A model generated the notes under the pieces. It saw nothing but the letters and a program-made list of their open reading frames with translations, searched no databases and was not told the DNA's origin. Shown here piece after piece: positions 36,829-44,254 of a DNA stretch of 64,000 nucleotides (its first letter is position 1; each line of letters starts with the position of its first letter). The position numbers and the translations under genes were made by a program. Origin of the DNA: Collinsella sp. AF02-46-1 (GTDB lineage Bacteria; Actinomycetota; Coriobacteriia; Coriobacteriales; Coriobacteriaceae); NCBI RefSeq assembly GCF_003465825.1, contig NZ_QSBV01000012.1:22618-86617 (forward strand), given 5' to 3'.

Positions 36829-36906
36829 GGTGGGTGTAGCTCAGTTGGCTAGAGCGACGGGTTGTGGTCCCGTAGGTCGAGGGTTCGAGTCCCTTTACCC
36901 ACCCCA
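36829..36906 (+). tRNA. tRNA-His (anticodon GTG)
   Basis: Acceptor GTGGGTG/TACCCAC preceded by the extra G-1 that marks tRNA-His. The anticodon stem-loop CGGGT-TGTGG-TCCCG gives GTG, the T arm contains GGTTCGAGT, and the 3' CCA is encoded. Confidence 0.95.
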
Positions 36907-36928
36907 GTTCTTGCTTCGTGTTGATATC

Positions 36929-37004
36929 GGGTCGTTAGCTCAGTTGGTAGAGCAGGGGACTCTTAATCCCAAGGTCCAGGGTTCGACCCCCTGACGGCCC
37001 ACCA
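36929..37004 (+). tRNA. tRNA-Lys (anticodon CTT), copy 1
   Basis: A complete cloverleaf: acceptor GGGTCGT/ACGGCCC, anticodon loop CTCTTAA giving CTT, T loop GGTTCGACC, encoded CCA. 22 bp after tRNA-His in the same transcript. Confidence 0.95.
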
Positions 37005-37047
37005 CACGATATCTCCTCTAAAGTCCGCCACCACGGACTTTAGCTTT

Positions 37048-37120
37048 GGGTCGTTAGCTCAGTTGGTAGAGCAGGGGACTCTTAATCCCAAGGTCCAGGG
37101 TTCGACCCCCTGACGGCCCA
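37048..37120 (+). tRNA. tRNA-Lys (anticodon CTT), copy 2
   Basis: Identical to copy 1 from the first base to the discriminator A, but followed by CCC rather than an encoded CCA. A small hairpin (aaagtccg/cggacttt) lies between the copies. Recent duplication or gene conversion. Confidence 0.95.
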
Positions 37121-37376
37121 CCCAAAGTATGTTAAAGCGATTGGCTTAGGCTGGTCGCTTTTTTGTTGACCTCGCATGGGGTCGAACCCGTCGGGGCGCG
37201 AAGCTGAGGAAATGCGTAAGCATTTACCAGCGCAGCGCGCAAGGCGCAAAGCGCCGAAGCGGCCGCCTGCAAAGCAGGCTGACCCCCTGACGGCCCACCA
37301 AAGCATGTTAAAGCGGCTGGCTTAGGCTGGTCGCTTTTTGTTAACCTCGCATGGGGCCGAACCCGTAAGGGCGCAG
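37104..37376 (+). repeat. direct duplication of the tRNA-Lys 3' end and its terminator
   Basis: The last 17 bases of tRNA-Lys copy 2 plus about 79 bp of flank (37104-37199) recur at 37281-37376 with scattered substitutions. Both copies keep ctgacggcccacc, the ttggcttaggctggtcgctt-type terminator and acctcgcatgggg. About 80 bp of palindrome-rich sequence lies between. Such tRNA-tail duplications are left by site-specific integration, so these may be old attachment sites; a simple tandem duplication is the alternative. Confidence 0.6.
37135..37165 (+). terminator. terminator of the tRNA operon
   Basis: aagcga, loop, tcgctt followed by a T run (tttttt). A second, degenerate copy lies in the downstream duplicate near 37310-37340. 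Confidence 0.6.
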
Positions 37377-37381
37377 ACGCT

Positions 37382-38242
37382 TTACAAGTCGAGCCTGCCC
37401 TGGGGGTCGGTGAATCCGTCTGTACCCTCCTTGAGCTTTTTCTCGTCTGCTTTCACGCGACGTTCGAGCTTCTTTGTATCTTCGGCAGGCGGTAGGTTCT
37501 CGGGTACAATTCCGCGGTCGATGAGGCTGCCACGCACGCTTGTGTTGTTCTCGACGTGCTCTTGCTTGATCTGGTCCAGACCGTACAGGTCGTGTTCCTC
37601 GGCGTTGAAGGCCGTCATCGAGTTCGTAAGGTCCTTTGCTTTGATGAGAACATCGGCTAGCCTGTCCGCCAATGCCGAGCTCTTGGATACGCCGAGCTGT
37701 TGCTTCATTTCCGCCGTGCTTCTGCCGCCGAATAACGCTTCATCGCCCTTCGACTTGATGATCGCGAATCCTTTGGAGTCCACGCCGCGTTTGAACGCAA
37801 TACCCGAGAGCTGTTTCTCTGAATCAGATAGCGAGTGGCGCGCCTGCAAGCGCTGAATCTCTGCGAAGCGCTGCTCTATGAGCTCTTGGCGGCGCGTCTG
37901 CACGGCGAAGTATGCCTGGGCGAGCGCGATTTCTTGCTTGTTTGAATCTCCGTTCTGGGCGATTAAATAGCATGCATAGCGCGTAAGTTTGTAGTCTTTA
38001 ACCGCACGAGCGGCGACACCGGCAGTTACCATTTTCGTGGTGTCACGAAAATGGGAATCAACTGGAGTTTTGTTTGTTTCGCACGAGACTTTTGCCCTCT
38101 TAACAACTTCGGCAAAGTTCTCCCATCGAGTGTACCCCATGGGTTCCATTAAATCGCGTGCGAGCCAATACTCAACGCCGTCTTCCACATTGGCGTAGCT
38201 ATCAAGTTTGACACGCCACTTCTCGATATCTCTACTGTCCAT
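37382..38242 (-). CDS. dinD: DNA damage-inducible protein D
   Basis: 286 residues, ATG after gaggaggagat. An N-terminal KilA-N/BRO-like domain with LTRYACYLIAQNGD near residue 97, then a helical charged region, as in DinD/ArcB of enterobacteria. E. coli DinD is LexA-controlled and inhibits RecA-mediated strand exchange. The protein-coding sequence looks less GC-rich than its neighbours, and it sits directly beside the tRNA-Lys duplication, which fits arrival by integration. No LexA box was recognised upstream. Confidence 0.85.
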   Translation of the reverse strand: MDSRDIEKWRVKLDSYANVEDGVEYWLARDLMEPMGYTRWENFAEVVKRAKVSCETNKTPVDSHFRDTTKMVTAGVAARAVKDYKLTRYACYLIAQNGDSNKQEIALAQAYFAVQTRRQELIEQRFAEIQRLQARHSLSDSEKQLSGIAFKRGVDSKGFAIIKSKGDEALFGGRSTAEMKQQLGVSKSSALADRLADVLIKAKDLTNSMTAFNAEEHDLYGLDQIKQEHVENNTSVRGSLIDRGIVPENLPPAEDTKKLERRVKADEKKLKEGTDGFTDPQGRLDL

Positions 38243-38325
38243 ATCTCCTCCTCGCTGGCCTATTGTCTATGCGGGCTTTGCCCGCTCTGTATTCAGAATT
38301 AGGATACGCTGCCGTGCGGACACGA

Positions 38326-38361
38326 ATGGGCCCCGTGCCACTTCGAGTTCACGGGGCCCAT
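38326..38361. repeat. 12-bp inverted repeat between dinD and the flavoprotein gene
   Basis: atgggccccgtg and its complement around a 12-nt loop (ccacttcgagtt). No T run follows on either strand. It may stop transcription of the flavoprotein gene weakly, or it may be an insertion scar. Confidence 0.5.
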
Positions 38362-38403
38362 AGATATCGATTAGTTGTGTTTTGCTTTAGATAGGTGTCC
38401 AGT

Positions 38404-39930
38404 TTAATTCGCTCGATAGTGCGATCCGAGACTTTCGGTTCGCTTGCGCATGGCTTTGACCATTTCCTGTGCTAGTTGAATCTGCGATTGCAGGCGGGCG
38501 AGGGCTGCGATTTCGCTGTCATTGGCGTGTGGCTTGCTCAGCGCCGTTGCGTCGTCTTGCAGGCTTTCAAGCTGTTGCAGGGCCTTGGATAGACCCGCTT
38601 CGGTCCTGTTGATCATGCAGTAGGTACTCATTGTGCGTTTGAGGCAGCGGGTCAGGCGCTCGGCGTCTGCTGTAGCTATGCCATGCTGGGGGAGGGCGAT
38701 ATCCATCGGTGCGGCCGCCTCAGGAGCGTCCAGCGCTGCCTGGGCTGCCGATGCGCCCGCGATGCGTCCGAACACGATGCCGTTGGCGCTTGACAAGCCA
38801 CCAATGCGGTCGGCGCCGTGCATGCCGCCTGTCGCCTCACCGCAAGCGTAGAGGCCCTCAACGCCCGTGTGCGCGGTCTTATCGATCTTGATGCCGCCAT
38901 TAGCGGCGTGGGCATACATCGCAACGCGCATCTCGTCAGTCGGGGCGATGCCGTGCTCGTCTTGCAGCCAGGTGGCAAAGGTCTGCACAAACTCTGGGAC
39001 ATCCTCGCGGGGGAAGTCGTAGTGGAGTGCCAGGCCTTCGACACCTGCCTGATCGATGACGAGATCGATAGCGCGGGAGGCCAAGCGTGACGTGAAGGGA
39101 CCATATCCAGAGCGCTGCTCGAGCAGGTCGTCCAGCTTGTTGTCGGCAATATCTACCGGCTGGTCAAAATGTACGTAGCGCCAGGTTTTCTCGTTGAAGA
39201 CCAAGTTGCGCTTGGGCTCGATGAAGCCGGGCATCATCTGCATGAACTCTATATTAGTAAGTGTTGCGCCGTGCGCCAGCGCGATGGCCTGCGAAGAGCT
39301 GAGCACATCGGCGGAAGTGAGGCTGCGCTCGAACAGGCCACCCGTGCCGCCCGCAGCGATGATCGTGGCCTTGGCAGCAAAGGGCACGATTCGATTTTCG
39401 GTGAGGTCGTAGAGCACGGTTCCGGTTATTCTGCCGTTCATGTCCTCAACAAGGTCGATAAGCTCATGGCGGGGGAGCAGGCGAATGCCGAGCGACTCGA
39501 TCCGGGTCGTCAGAGCGTCCTCAAGGGGCTTGCGGGTGAGGCCGCGCCACATGCGCGTCTTGTGGTCAAAGCAGGGGATAAACTGCTTTTGCTGAGCGCT
39601 TTCGACGCTTTGCGGACGCTGAAGCTCAACGCCCAAGTCTTGCTCGAGCCATTCAATTGCCTGGGGAATGCCGTGGACGAACGTCTGGACGAGTTCAGGG
39701 TCGGCAACGCCGCCACCAACGGTCTGGATGGTATCGATGAGGTCTTGTTCGTCGTCTTCGTTAACGGGTCCGATAAGCCCCAGGCCCCAGGTTCCGGGGA
39801 AGAAGCTCGATCCACTCATAGTCTTGCCGGCGCTTGCCACAGCGACGGTTGCGCCCGTGCGTGCCGCTTCGATGGCGGCGCAAAGGCCCGCAATGCCAGA
39901 TCCAATTACCAGTACATCAGTCGATTCCAT
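38404..39930 (-). CDS. FAD-dependent oxidoreductase, fumarate reductase / L-aspartate oxidase family
   Basis: 508 residues from the ATG at 39930 after aaaggaatccg; 19 in-frame codons upstream lack a ribosome-binding site. The FAD-binding GSGIAGLCAAIEAARTG is at residues 10-26, and the C-terminal FAD-contact block GLYACGEATGGMHGADRIGG is near 375. The AHAANGGIKID stretch near 355 corresponds to the family's substrate-side region. It has no heme, Tat or FMN-binding part and no nadA or nadC neighbour. Assigning fumarate, aspartate or another acceptor is not possible from the sequence. Monocistronic. Confidence 0.78.
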   Translation of the reverse strand: MESTDVLVIGSGIAGLCAAIEAARTGATVAVASAGKTMSGSSFFPGTWGLGLIGPVNEDDEQDLIDTIQTVGGGVADPELVQTFVHGIPQAIEWLEQDLGVELQRPQSVESAQQKQFIPCFDHKTRMWRGLTRKPLEDALTTRIESLGIRLLPRHELIDLVEDMNGRITGTVLYDLTENRIVPFAAKATIIAAGGTGGLFERSLTSADVLSSSQAIALAHGATLTNIEFMQMMPGFIEPKRNLVFNEKTWRYVHFDQPVDIADNKLDDLLEQRSGYGPFTSRLASRAIDLVIDQAGVEGLALHYDFPREDVPEFVQTFATWLQDEHGIAPTDEMRVAMYAHAANGGIKIDKTAHTGVEGLYACGEATGGMHGADRIGGLSSANGIVFGRIAGASAAQAALDAPEAAAPMDIALPQHGIATADAERLTRCLKRTMSTYCMINRTEAGLSKALQQLESLQDDATALSKPHANDSEIAALARLQSQIQLAQEMVKAMRKRTESLGSHYRAN

Positions 39931-40114
39931 CGGATTCCTTTCTCGTCCGGCGCATTGTCGCATGGGTGATCGGCAATGGAGCCGCAAAGACTCGGCAAAT
40001 CGGTAAAGGGCAAATATGGCAGGTGGGCGTCATGGACGTTCTGACGCTCCGTCTCATCACATCTCGTATTTCGCCCCAACTGATATATCGGCATTAGCTG
40101 CCCTGCGACAGCGT

Positions 40115-40151
40115 AAACAAAAAGAGCCGCCACCTTAAAAGGTAGCGGCTC
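40115..40151 (-). terminator. terminator of the GGGtGRT operon
   Basis: On the reverse strand: gagccgctacc, loop tttt, ggtggcggctc, then tttttgttt. It lies about 35 bp past the stop codon. Confidence 0.8.
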
Positions 40152-40186
40152 CAAAGCTCAACTATGTGAGCATCGCGCGGGCGCGA

Positions 40187-41191
40187 CTAGGCCTTGAGGG
40201 CCTCCTCGACGGCGACAGCGCAGGCGACGGTGGCACCGACCATGGGGTTATTGCCCATGCCGATGAGACCCATCATGTCGACGTGCGCAGGCACGGAGGA
40301 AGAACCGGCGAACTGGGCGTCGGAGTGCATGCGGCCCATGGTGTCGGTCATGCCGTAAGAGGCAGGGCCGGCGCCCATGTTGTCCGGGTGCAGGGTACGG
40401 CCAGTGCCGCCACCAGAAGCGACGGAGAAGTACTTCTTGCCAGCCTCGAGGCGCTCCTTCTTGTAGGTGCCAGCGACGGGGTGCTGGAAGCGCGTGGGGT
40501 TGGTGGAGTTACCGGTGATCGAGATGTCAACGTTCTCGTGCCACATGATGGCAACGCCCTCGCGGACGTCGTCGGAACCGTAGCAGTTAACGGCAGCGCG
40601 GGGACCATCGGAGTAGGGGATGGTCTCGACGACCTTGAGCTCGCCCGTGTAGTAGTCGAACTGGGTCTTCACGTAGGTGAAGCCGTTGATGCGGGCGATG
40701 ATCTGAGCGGCGTCCTTGCCCAGACCGTTGAGGATAACGCGCAGCGGCTTCTTGCGAGCCTTGTTGGCGTTCAGAGCCAGGCCGATAGCGCCCTCAGCGG
40801 CAGCGAAGGACTCGTGGCCAGCCAGGAAGGCGAAGCACTCGGTGTCGTCGGAGAGCAGCATAGCGCCCAGGTTGCCGTGGCCCAGACCGACCTTGCGGTC
40901 CTCGGCGACGGAGCCGGGAACGGTGAAGGCCTGGATGCCCTCGCCGATGATGGCGGCAGCCTCAGAAGCGGTCTTGGCGCCACGCTTGACAGCGAGAGCG
41001 CAACCGAGGGTGTAGGCCCACTCGGCGTTCTGGAAGGCGATGGACTGGGTGTTGTTGACGATCTCACGCGGGTTGAAGCCCTTGTCGGTGCAGATCTGCA
41101 GAGCTTCCTCGAGGGAGGCGATGCCGTTGTCGGCGAGGCACTTGTTGATCTTGTCAGCGCGGCGCTCGTAACCTTCGAACGTAACAGTCAT
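40187..41191 (-). CDS. GGGtGRT protein, function unknown
   Basis: 334 residues. The signature SGGGTGRTLHPDNMGAG near residue 255 names the family. No P-loop, cofactor motif, signal peptide or membrane segment is visible. Codon use is strongly biased towards a few codons, as in highly expressed genes. It follows the NifU-like gene by 18 bp on the same strand, with its own terminator, so the two form a clean two-gene operon. The family is known from anaerobes with no assigned activity. The conserved glycines suggest a nucleotide or phosphate loop, but that is a guess. Confidence 0.8.
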   Translation of the reverse strand: MTVTFEGYERRADKINKCLADNGIASLEEALQICTDKGFNPREIVNNTQSIAFQNAEWAYTLGCALAVKRGAKTASEAAAIIGEGIQAFTVPGSVAEDRKVGLGHGNLGAMLLSDDTECFAFLAGHESFAAAEGAIGLALNANKARKKPLRVILNGLGKDAAQIIARINGFTYVKTQFDYYTGELKVVETIPYSDGPRAAVNCYGSDDVREGVAIMWHENVDISITGNSTNPTRFQHPVAGTYKKERLEAGKKYFSVASGGGTGRTLHPDNMGAGPASYGMTDTMGRMHSDAQFAGSSSVPAHVDMMGLIGMGNNPMVGATVACAVAVEEALKA

Positions 41192-41209
41192 AGTTATTTC
41201 CCTCCCTTT

Positions 41210-41944
41210 CTACTCGTGAACCGGGAACACGCTGGCGACGGAGTGAGTCTCCTCGTCGGTGCGCGGGTCGATGTACTTGGCAGCGTTCTCCCACTGACCA
41301 TAGTGGCCCATAGCGCCAGCGATGGCCTCCTCGGGGGTCTTGCCGGCCTTGACGGCGTCGGTGAACTTGCCGAGGTTCAGGAACTCGAATGCGATGATCT
41401 CGTTCTTGTCGTTGAGAGCCATGCGGGTGACGTAGCCCTGAGCGAGCTCGAGATAACGAGCGCCCTTGGCCTTGGTGCCGAACATGGTGCCGACCTGAGA
41501 GCGAAGGCCCTTGCCGAGGTCGTCGAGGGAGGCGCCCACGGGCAGGCCGCCCTCGGAGAACGCGGTCTGGCTGCGGCCGTAAACGATCTGCAGGAAGATC
41601 TCGCGCATAGCAACGTTGATGGCGTCGCAGACGAGGTCGGTGTTGAGGGCCTCGAGGATGGTCTTACCGGGAAGGATCTCGGAAGCCATGGCGGCAGAGT
41701 GGGTCATGCCCGAGCAGCCGATGGTCTCAACGAGGGCCTCCTCGATGATGCCGTCCTTGACGTTCAGCGTGAGCTTGCAGGCGCCCTGCTGAGGTGCGCA
41801 CCAACCCACACCGTGCGTAAGACCGGAGATGTCGGAAATCTCCTTAGCCTGGACCCACTTGCCCTCCTCGGGGATGGGTGCGGGGCCGTGGTATGCACCC
41901 TTGGCAACGGGGCACATGTTCTCCACTTCCTGTGAGTACTGCAT
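41210..41944 (-). CDS. NifU-like iron-sulfur scaffold domain protein
   Basis: 244 residues from the ATG at 41944 after gagaggagaggc (the frame opens earlier but without a ribosome-binding site). The NifU/IscU-type core lies at residues 30-120: a cysteine in GWCAPQQGAC near 49 and ETIGCSGMTHSAA near 77, the positions of cluster-ligand cysteines. A further ~120 residues without cysteine clusters follow. It differs from the SufU of the suf operon at 43.8-44.3 kb. Partner of the GGGtGRT gene. It may deliver or sense Fe-S clusters; the client is unknown. Confidence 0.75.
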   Translation of the reverse strand: MQYSQEVENMCPVAKGAYHGPAPIPEEGKWVQAKEISDISGLTHGVGWCAPQQGACKLTLNVKDGIIEEALVETIGCSGMTHSAAMASEILPGKTILEALNTDLVCDAINVAMREIFLQIVYGRSQTAFSEGGLPVGASLDDLGKGLRSQVGTMFGTKAKGARYLELAQGYVTRMALNDKNEIIAFEFLNLGKFTDAVKAGKTPEEAIAGAMGHYGQWENAAKYIDPRTDEETHSVASVFPVHE

Positions 41945-42347
41945 GCCTCTCCTCTCTATCGTGTTGGCGTCCCGTCTGGGGGTCGTGGCTGGCGATTGCC
42001 GGGCGACCCTTCGAAAGGGACATGACATGCAGCCCCTATAATACCGCGAAATGCACGGAATATTCGGCGAACGGCTCAGTTTTCGTAGCGAGAAGTCCGG
42101 AAGTTTTAATTGAAACGGTTTAACTATATGTTCTGTGGTCGCGAACTTCCGTAGAGGGGGTTCGTCTTGGGCAAGCTTTTGGTCAGCTCTTGTATGCGTT
42201 GCGGGGTCTGACCTGTTGCAACGGTGCCGTTCGCCGCCCGTTTACTGCCTTTGGCCGCGCGAGTGTATTGTTTTGCGTGAATGTTTTGATGGCACGCTTC
42301 AATCGTGCTGTATTGGATGGCAATCAGATCCCGGCGAAGGGAGCGCC
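41945..42347. other. divergent intergenic region, about 400 bp
   Basis: No gene seen. On the reverse strand a TATTAT/TATAGG -10 region lies near 42033-42042, some 95 bp before the NifU-like start, with no good -35. The right half holds the untranslated sequence before the transposase gene. The middle is AT-rich (attgaaacggtttaactata near 42110). Confidence 0.35.
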
Positions 42348-43160
42348 ATGCAGCGCGTTTGGAGAACGGTTACCGGCTTTTACCATGTCTGTGCCCGCGG
42401 TACGGGCAAGCAGCTCATCTTTGAGGGCGATGAAGACCGGTGGGAGTTTTTGGAGCTGATGCGCGAGTGCTGCCGCGAGGCGGGCGTGACGGTTATCGCC
42501 TGGTGCCTTATGGGCAATCACGTGCATCTGGTGCTTGCAGATTACGAGGACGCGATGAGCGCGGCGATGCACCGGCTGCTTTTGACGTACGCGCGGCGGT
42601 TCAATAAACGCACGGGGCGCACGGGGCATCTGTTCCAGAACCGTTTTGACCGGCGCTCGCTCGATACCGACTGGCAGGTGATGGAGGCTATTCGCTCCGT
42701 ACACGCCGATCCACAGGAGGCGGGCGTTGGCCTAATCGAGCGTTATCCCTGGAGCAGCTTTGCGGAGCATCTGCGCGCTTACGACAGTGATGCGGCAGAT
42801 GCCACGAGGGGATTTTCCGATCCTTCTTGCATGCTTGAGCTTTTTGGTTCTGCCGAGGCCTTTGCTGCCTATTCGCTTTCGACGCCCGAGGGCGGCGAGC
42901 CAACGCTGGGCGATATGAAAGAGACGGAGTGGGAACGCCACGCCTTTGCCGACAAGTTGGCGAAGAGCCTCGGGGTTCCGCTCCGCGGGGTTAAAGCCGC
43001 ACCGCCGGCGCGGCGCGATACCGTTATTGTTGGATTACACGATGCCGGTTTCACGGTGCGCCAGATTGAGCGCTATACCGGGATTGGCAAAAGTACCGTC
43101 TCTCGTATTGTGCGTGCCCGCGCGCGGACGGCGATGCGGACTGGCGGAAACGTGATGTAG
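42348..43160 (+). CDS. REP-associated tyrosine transposase-like protein (RAYT/Y1)
   Basis: 270 residues from the ATG at 42348 after gaagggagcg. The IS200/Y1 HUH motif is HVH at residues 58-60 in GNHVHLVL, and the TGHLFQNRF and YPWSSF stretches are standard RAYT landmarks. The position normally held by the catalytic tyrosine (first residue of YIHxNP) reads SVHADP, so Ser117 replaces it. A C-terminal helix-turn-helix (AGFTVRQIERYTGIGKSTVS, near residue 235) is added. No terminal inverted repeats flank it, as expected of RAYTs, which act on dispersed palindromes. It may be inactive or a DNA-binding relic. Confidence 0.8.
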   Translation: MQRVWRTVTGFYHVCARGTGKQLIFEGDEDRWEFLELMRECCREAGVTVIAWCLMGNHVHLVLADYEDAMSAAMHRLLLTYARRFNKRTGRTGHLFQNRFDRRSLDTDWQVMEAIRSVHADPQEAGVGLIERYPWSSFAEHLRAYDSDAADATRGFSDPSCMLELFGSAEAFAAYSLSTPEGGEPTLGDMKETEWERHAFADKLAKSLGVPLRGVKAAPPARRDTVIVGLHDAGFTVRQIERYTGIGKSTVSRIVRARARTAMRTGGNVM

Positions 43161-43764
43161 GGTCGCCTGTGCACCGCAGATGGGGTCGTCCATACGCCGC
43201 AACAAGCGTTCAAAAGCTTGGTGCGGTAACTGCACTTCTTAATATGCATAGAACAATCGCCATCTTGCATAAAATAAGGGCTCAGTCCGGGTTTGCCCGT
43301 GCCTACCCCCATCTGCGCCGTGCAAAAAACGGAGTTTTCAGCATCGCGGTACTGCCACTACCGTCGCAATTTTGCAACATACGGGCCCCCGAAACTATTT
43401 ATGTCTGCCGATGCACTCCCGAAGCTCATGTTTGCGCCCCTGAGACCACGATGCTTGTTCTAAAACGCACTATATATGCGCCTGGAGACGTTGATTAACG
43501 CTTTCGATGCGTATACACATAGCTTGGCGTGCTGAATACTCGCAAAAATGCACGCCGCTCCCTATGGGACCCGTCTGCAGCAGGCGCGAAGCGAATCGGA
43601 GCCCAGCTGGATGGGGCATGGGACGATGCTAGGCGTGCTCGTGGCCCTGCCGCAGGCCTTTGGTGCTGTGGAAAACGCCCGTGTTCGCGTCTGGCTGTGT
43701 GGTAAATGACAGACGGGGTGCCGGACGCGCGGACTTTGTGCGTTCGCGCTCATTAGAAAAAACA
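43161..43764. other. non-coding gap of about 600 bp with a possible small ORF
   Basis: No convincing gene. The region is mixed in composition and more AT-rich in its middle. A 53-codon frame at 43548-43709 (MHAAPYGTRLQQARSE and onward) reads like protein but has no ribosome-binding site; it may be the relic of a degraded gene. No repeats of the window's families were seen here. Confidence 0.35.
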
Positions 43765-43790
43765 GAGCCGCCCGTATCGGGCGGCTCGGC
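43760..43790 (-). terminator. terminator of the suf operon
   Basis: On the reverse strand: gagccgcccg, loop ata, cgggcggctc, then tgttttttc. It lies about 30 bp past the sufU stop. Confidence 0.85.
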
Positions 43791-43819
43791 AATCAAAAAC
43801 CTTGGATTCGGGGCATACG

Positions 43820-44254
43820 CTACTGGTTTGCTTGCCCCTCGAGCATGCCGTCGAGGGTGCGCCAGGCGAGCTCGGCGCACTTGACGCGGGCGGGCATGTG
43901 CGAGATGTCCTGGAGCTGGGCGGCTTCGTCCAGGTCTTCCAGGTCCTCCTCGGAGAGCTTCTCGCCACGGATCATGGCGAGGAAGAGCCCTGCCAGGCGG
44001 TGAGCTTCCTCGACGGTCTCGCCGGTGACGAGGTCGGCCATGATGTCGGCGCTGGCCTGGCTGATAGCGCAGCCGTGGCCGGTAAAGGAGGCCTCCTCGA
44101 TCACGCCGTTCTCGACGCGCAGCTGCAAGGTGAGCTCGTCGCCGCAGCTGGGGTTGATGCCGTCGTGCTCGTGCGTGGGAGCATCCATCTCGTACTTATA
44201 GTCGGGGTGCGAGTTGTGCTCCATAAACGTGGTGGAGGTGTACAGATTACCCAT
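43820..44254 (-). CDS. sufU: SufU iron-sulfur assembly scaffold / sulfur acceptor
   Basis: 144 residues. It accepts the persulfide from SufS and passes it to the SufBCD scaffold. The zinc/cluster site is complete: Cys37 and Asp39 (NPSCGDEL), Cys62 (GHGCAIS) and Cys126 (ARVKCAELAW), with the ~20-residue insertion before the last cysteine that marks SufU rather than IscU. Last gene of the operon; its ATG overlaps the sufS stop by 8 bases, indicating translational coupling. Confidence 0.92.
   Translation of the reverse strand: MGNLYTSTTFMEHNSHPDYKYEMDAPTHEHDGINPSCGDELTLQLRVENGVIEEASFTGHGCAISQASADIMADLVTGETVEEAHRLAGLFLAMIRGEKLSEEDLEDLDEAAQLQDISHMPARVKCAELAWRTLDGMLEGQANQ

Noticed and set aside
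37018..37042. aaagtccg/cggacttt hairpin between the tRNA-Lys genes as a terminator
   Set aside because: No T run follows, and the second tRNA lies directly behind, so it is more likely a processing spacer.
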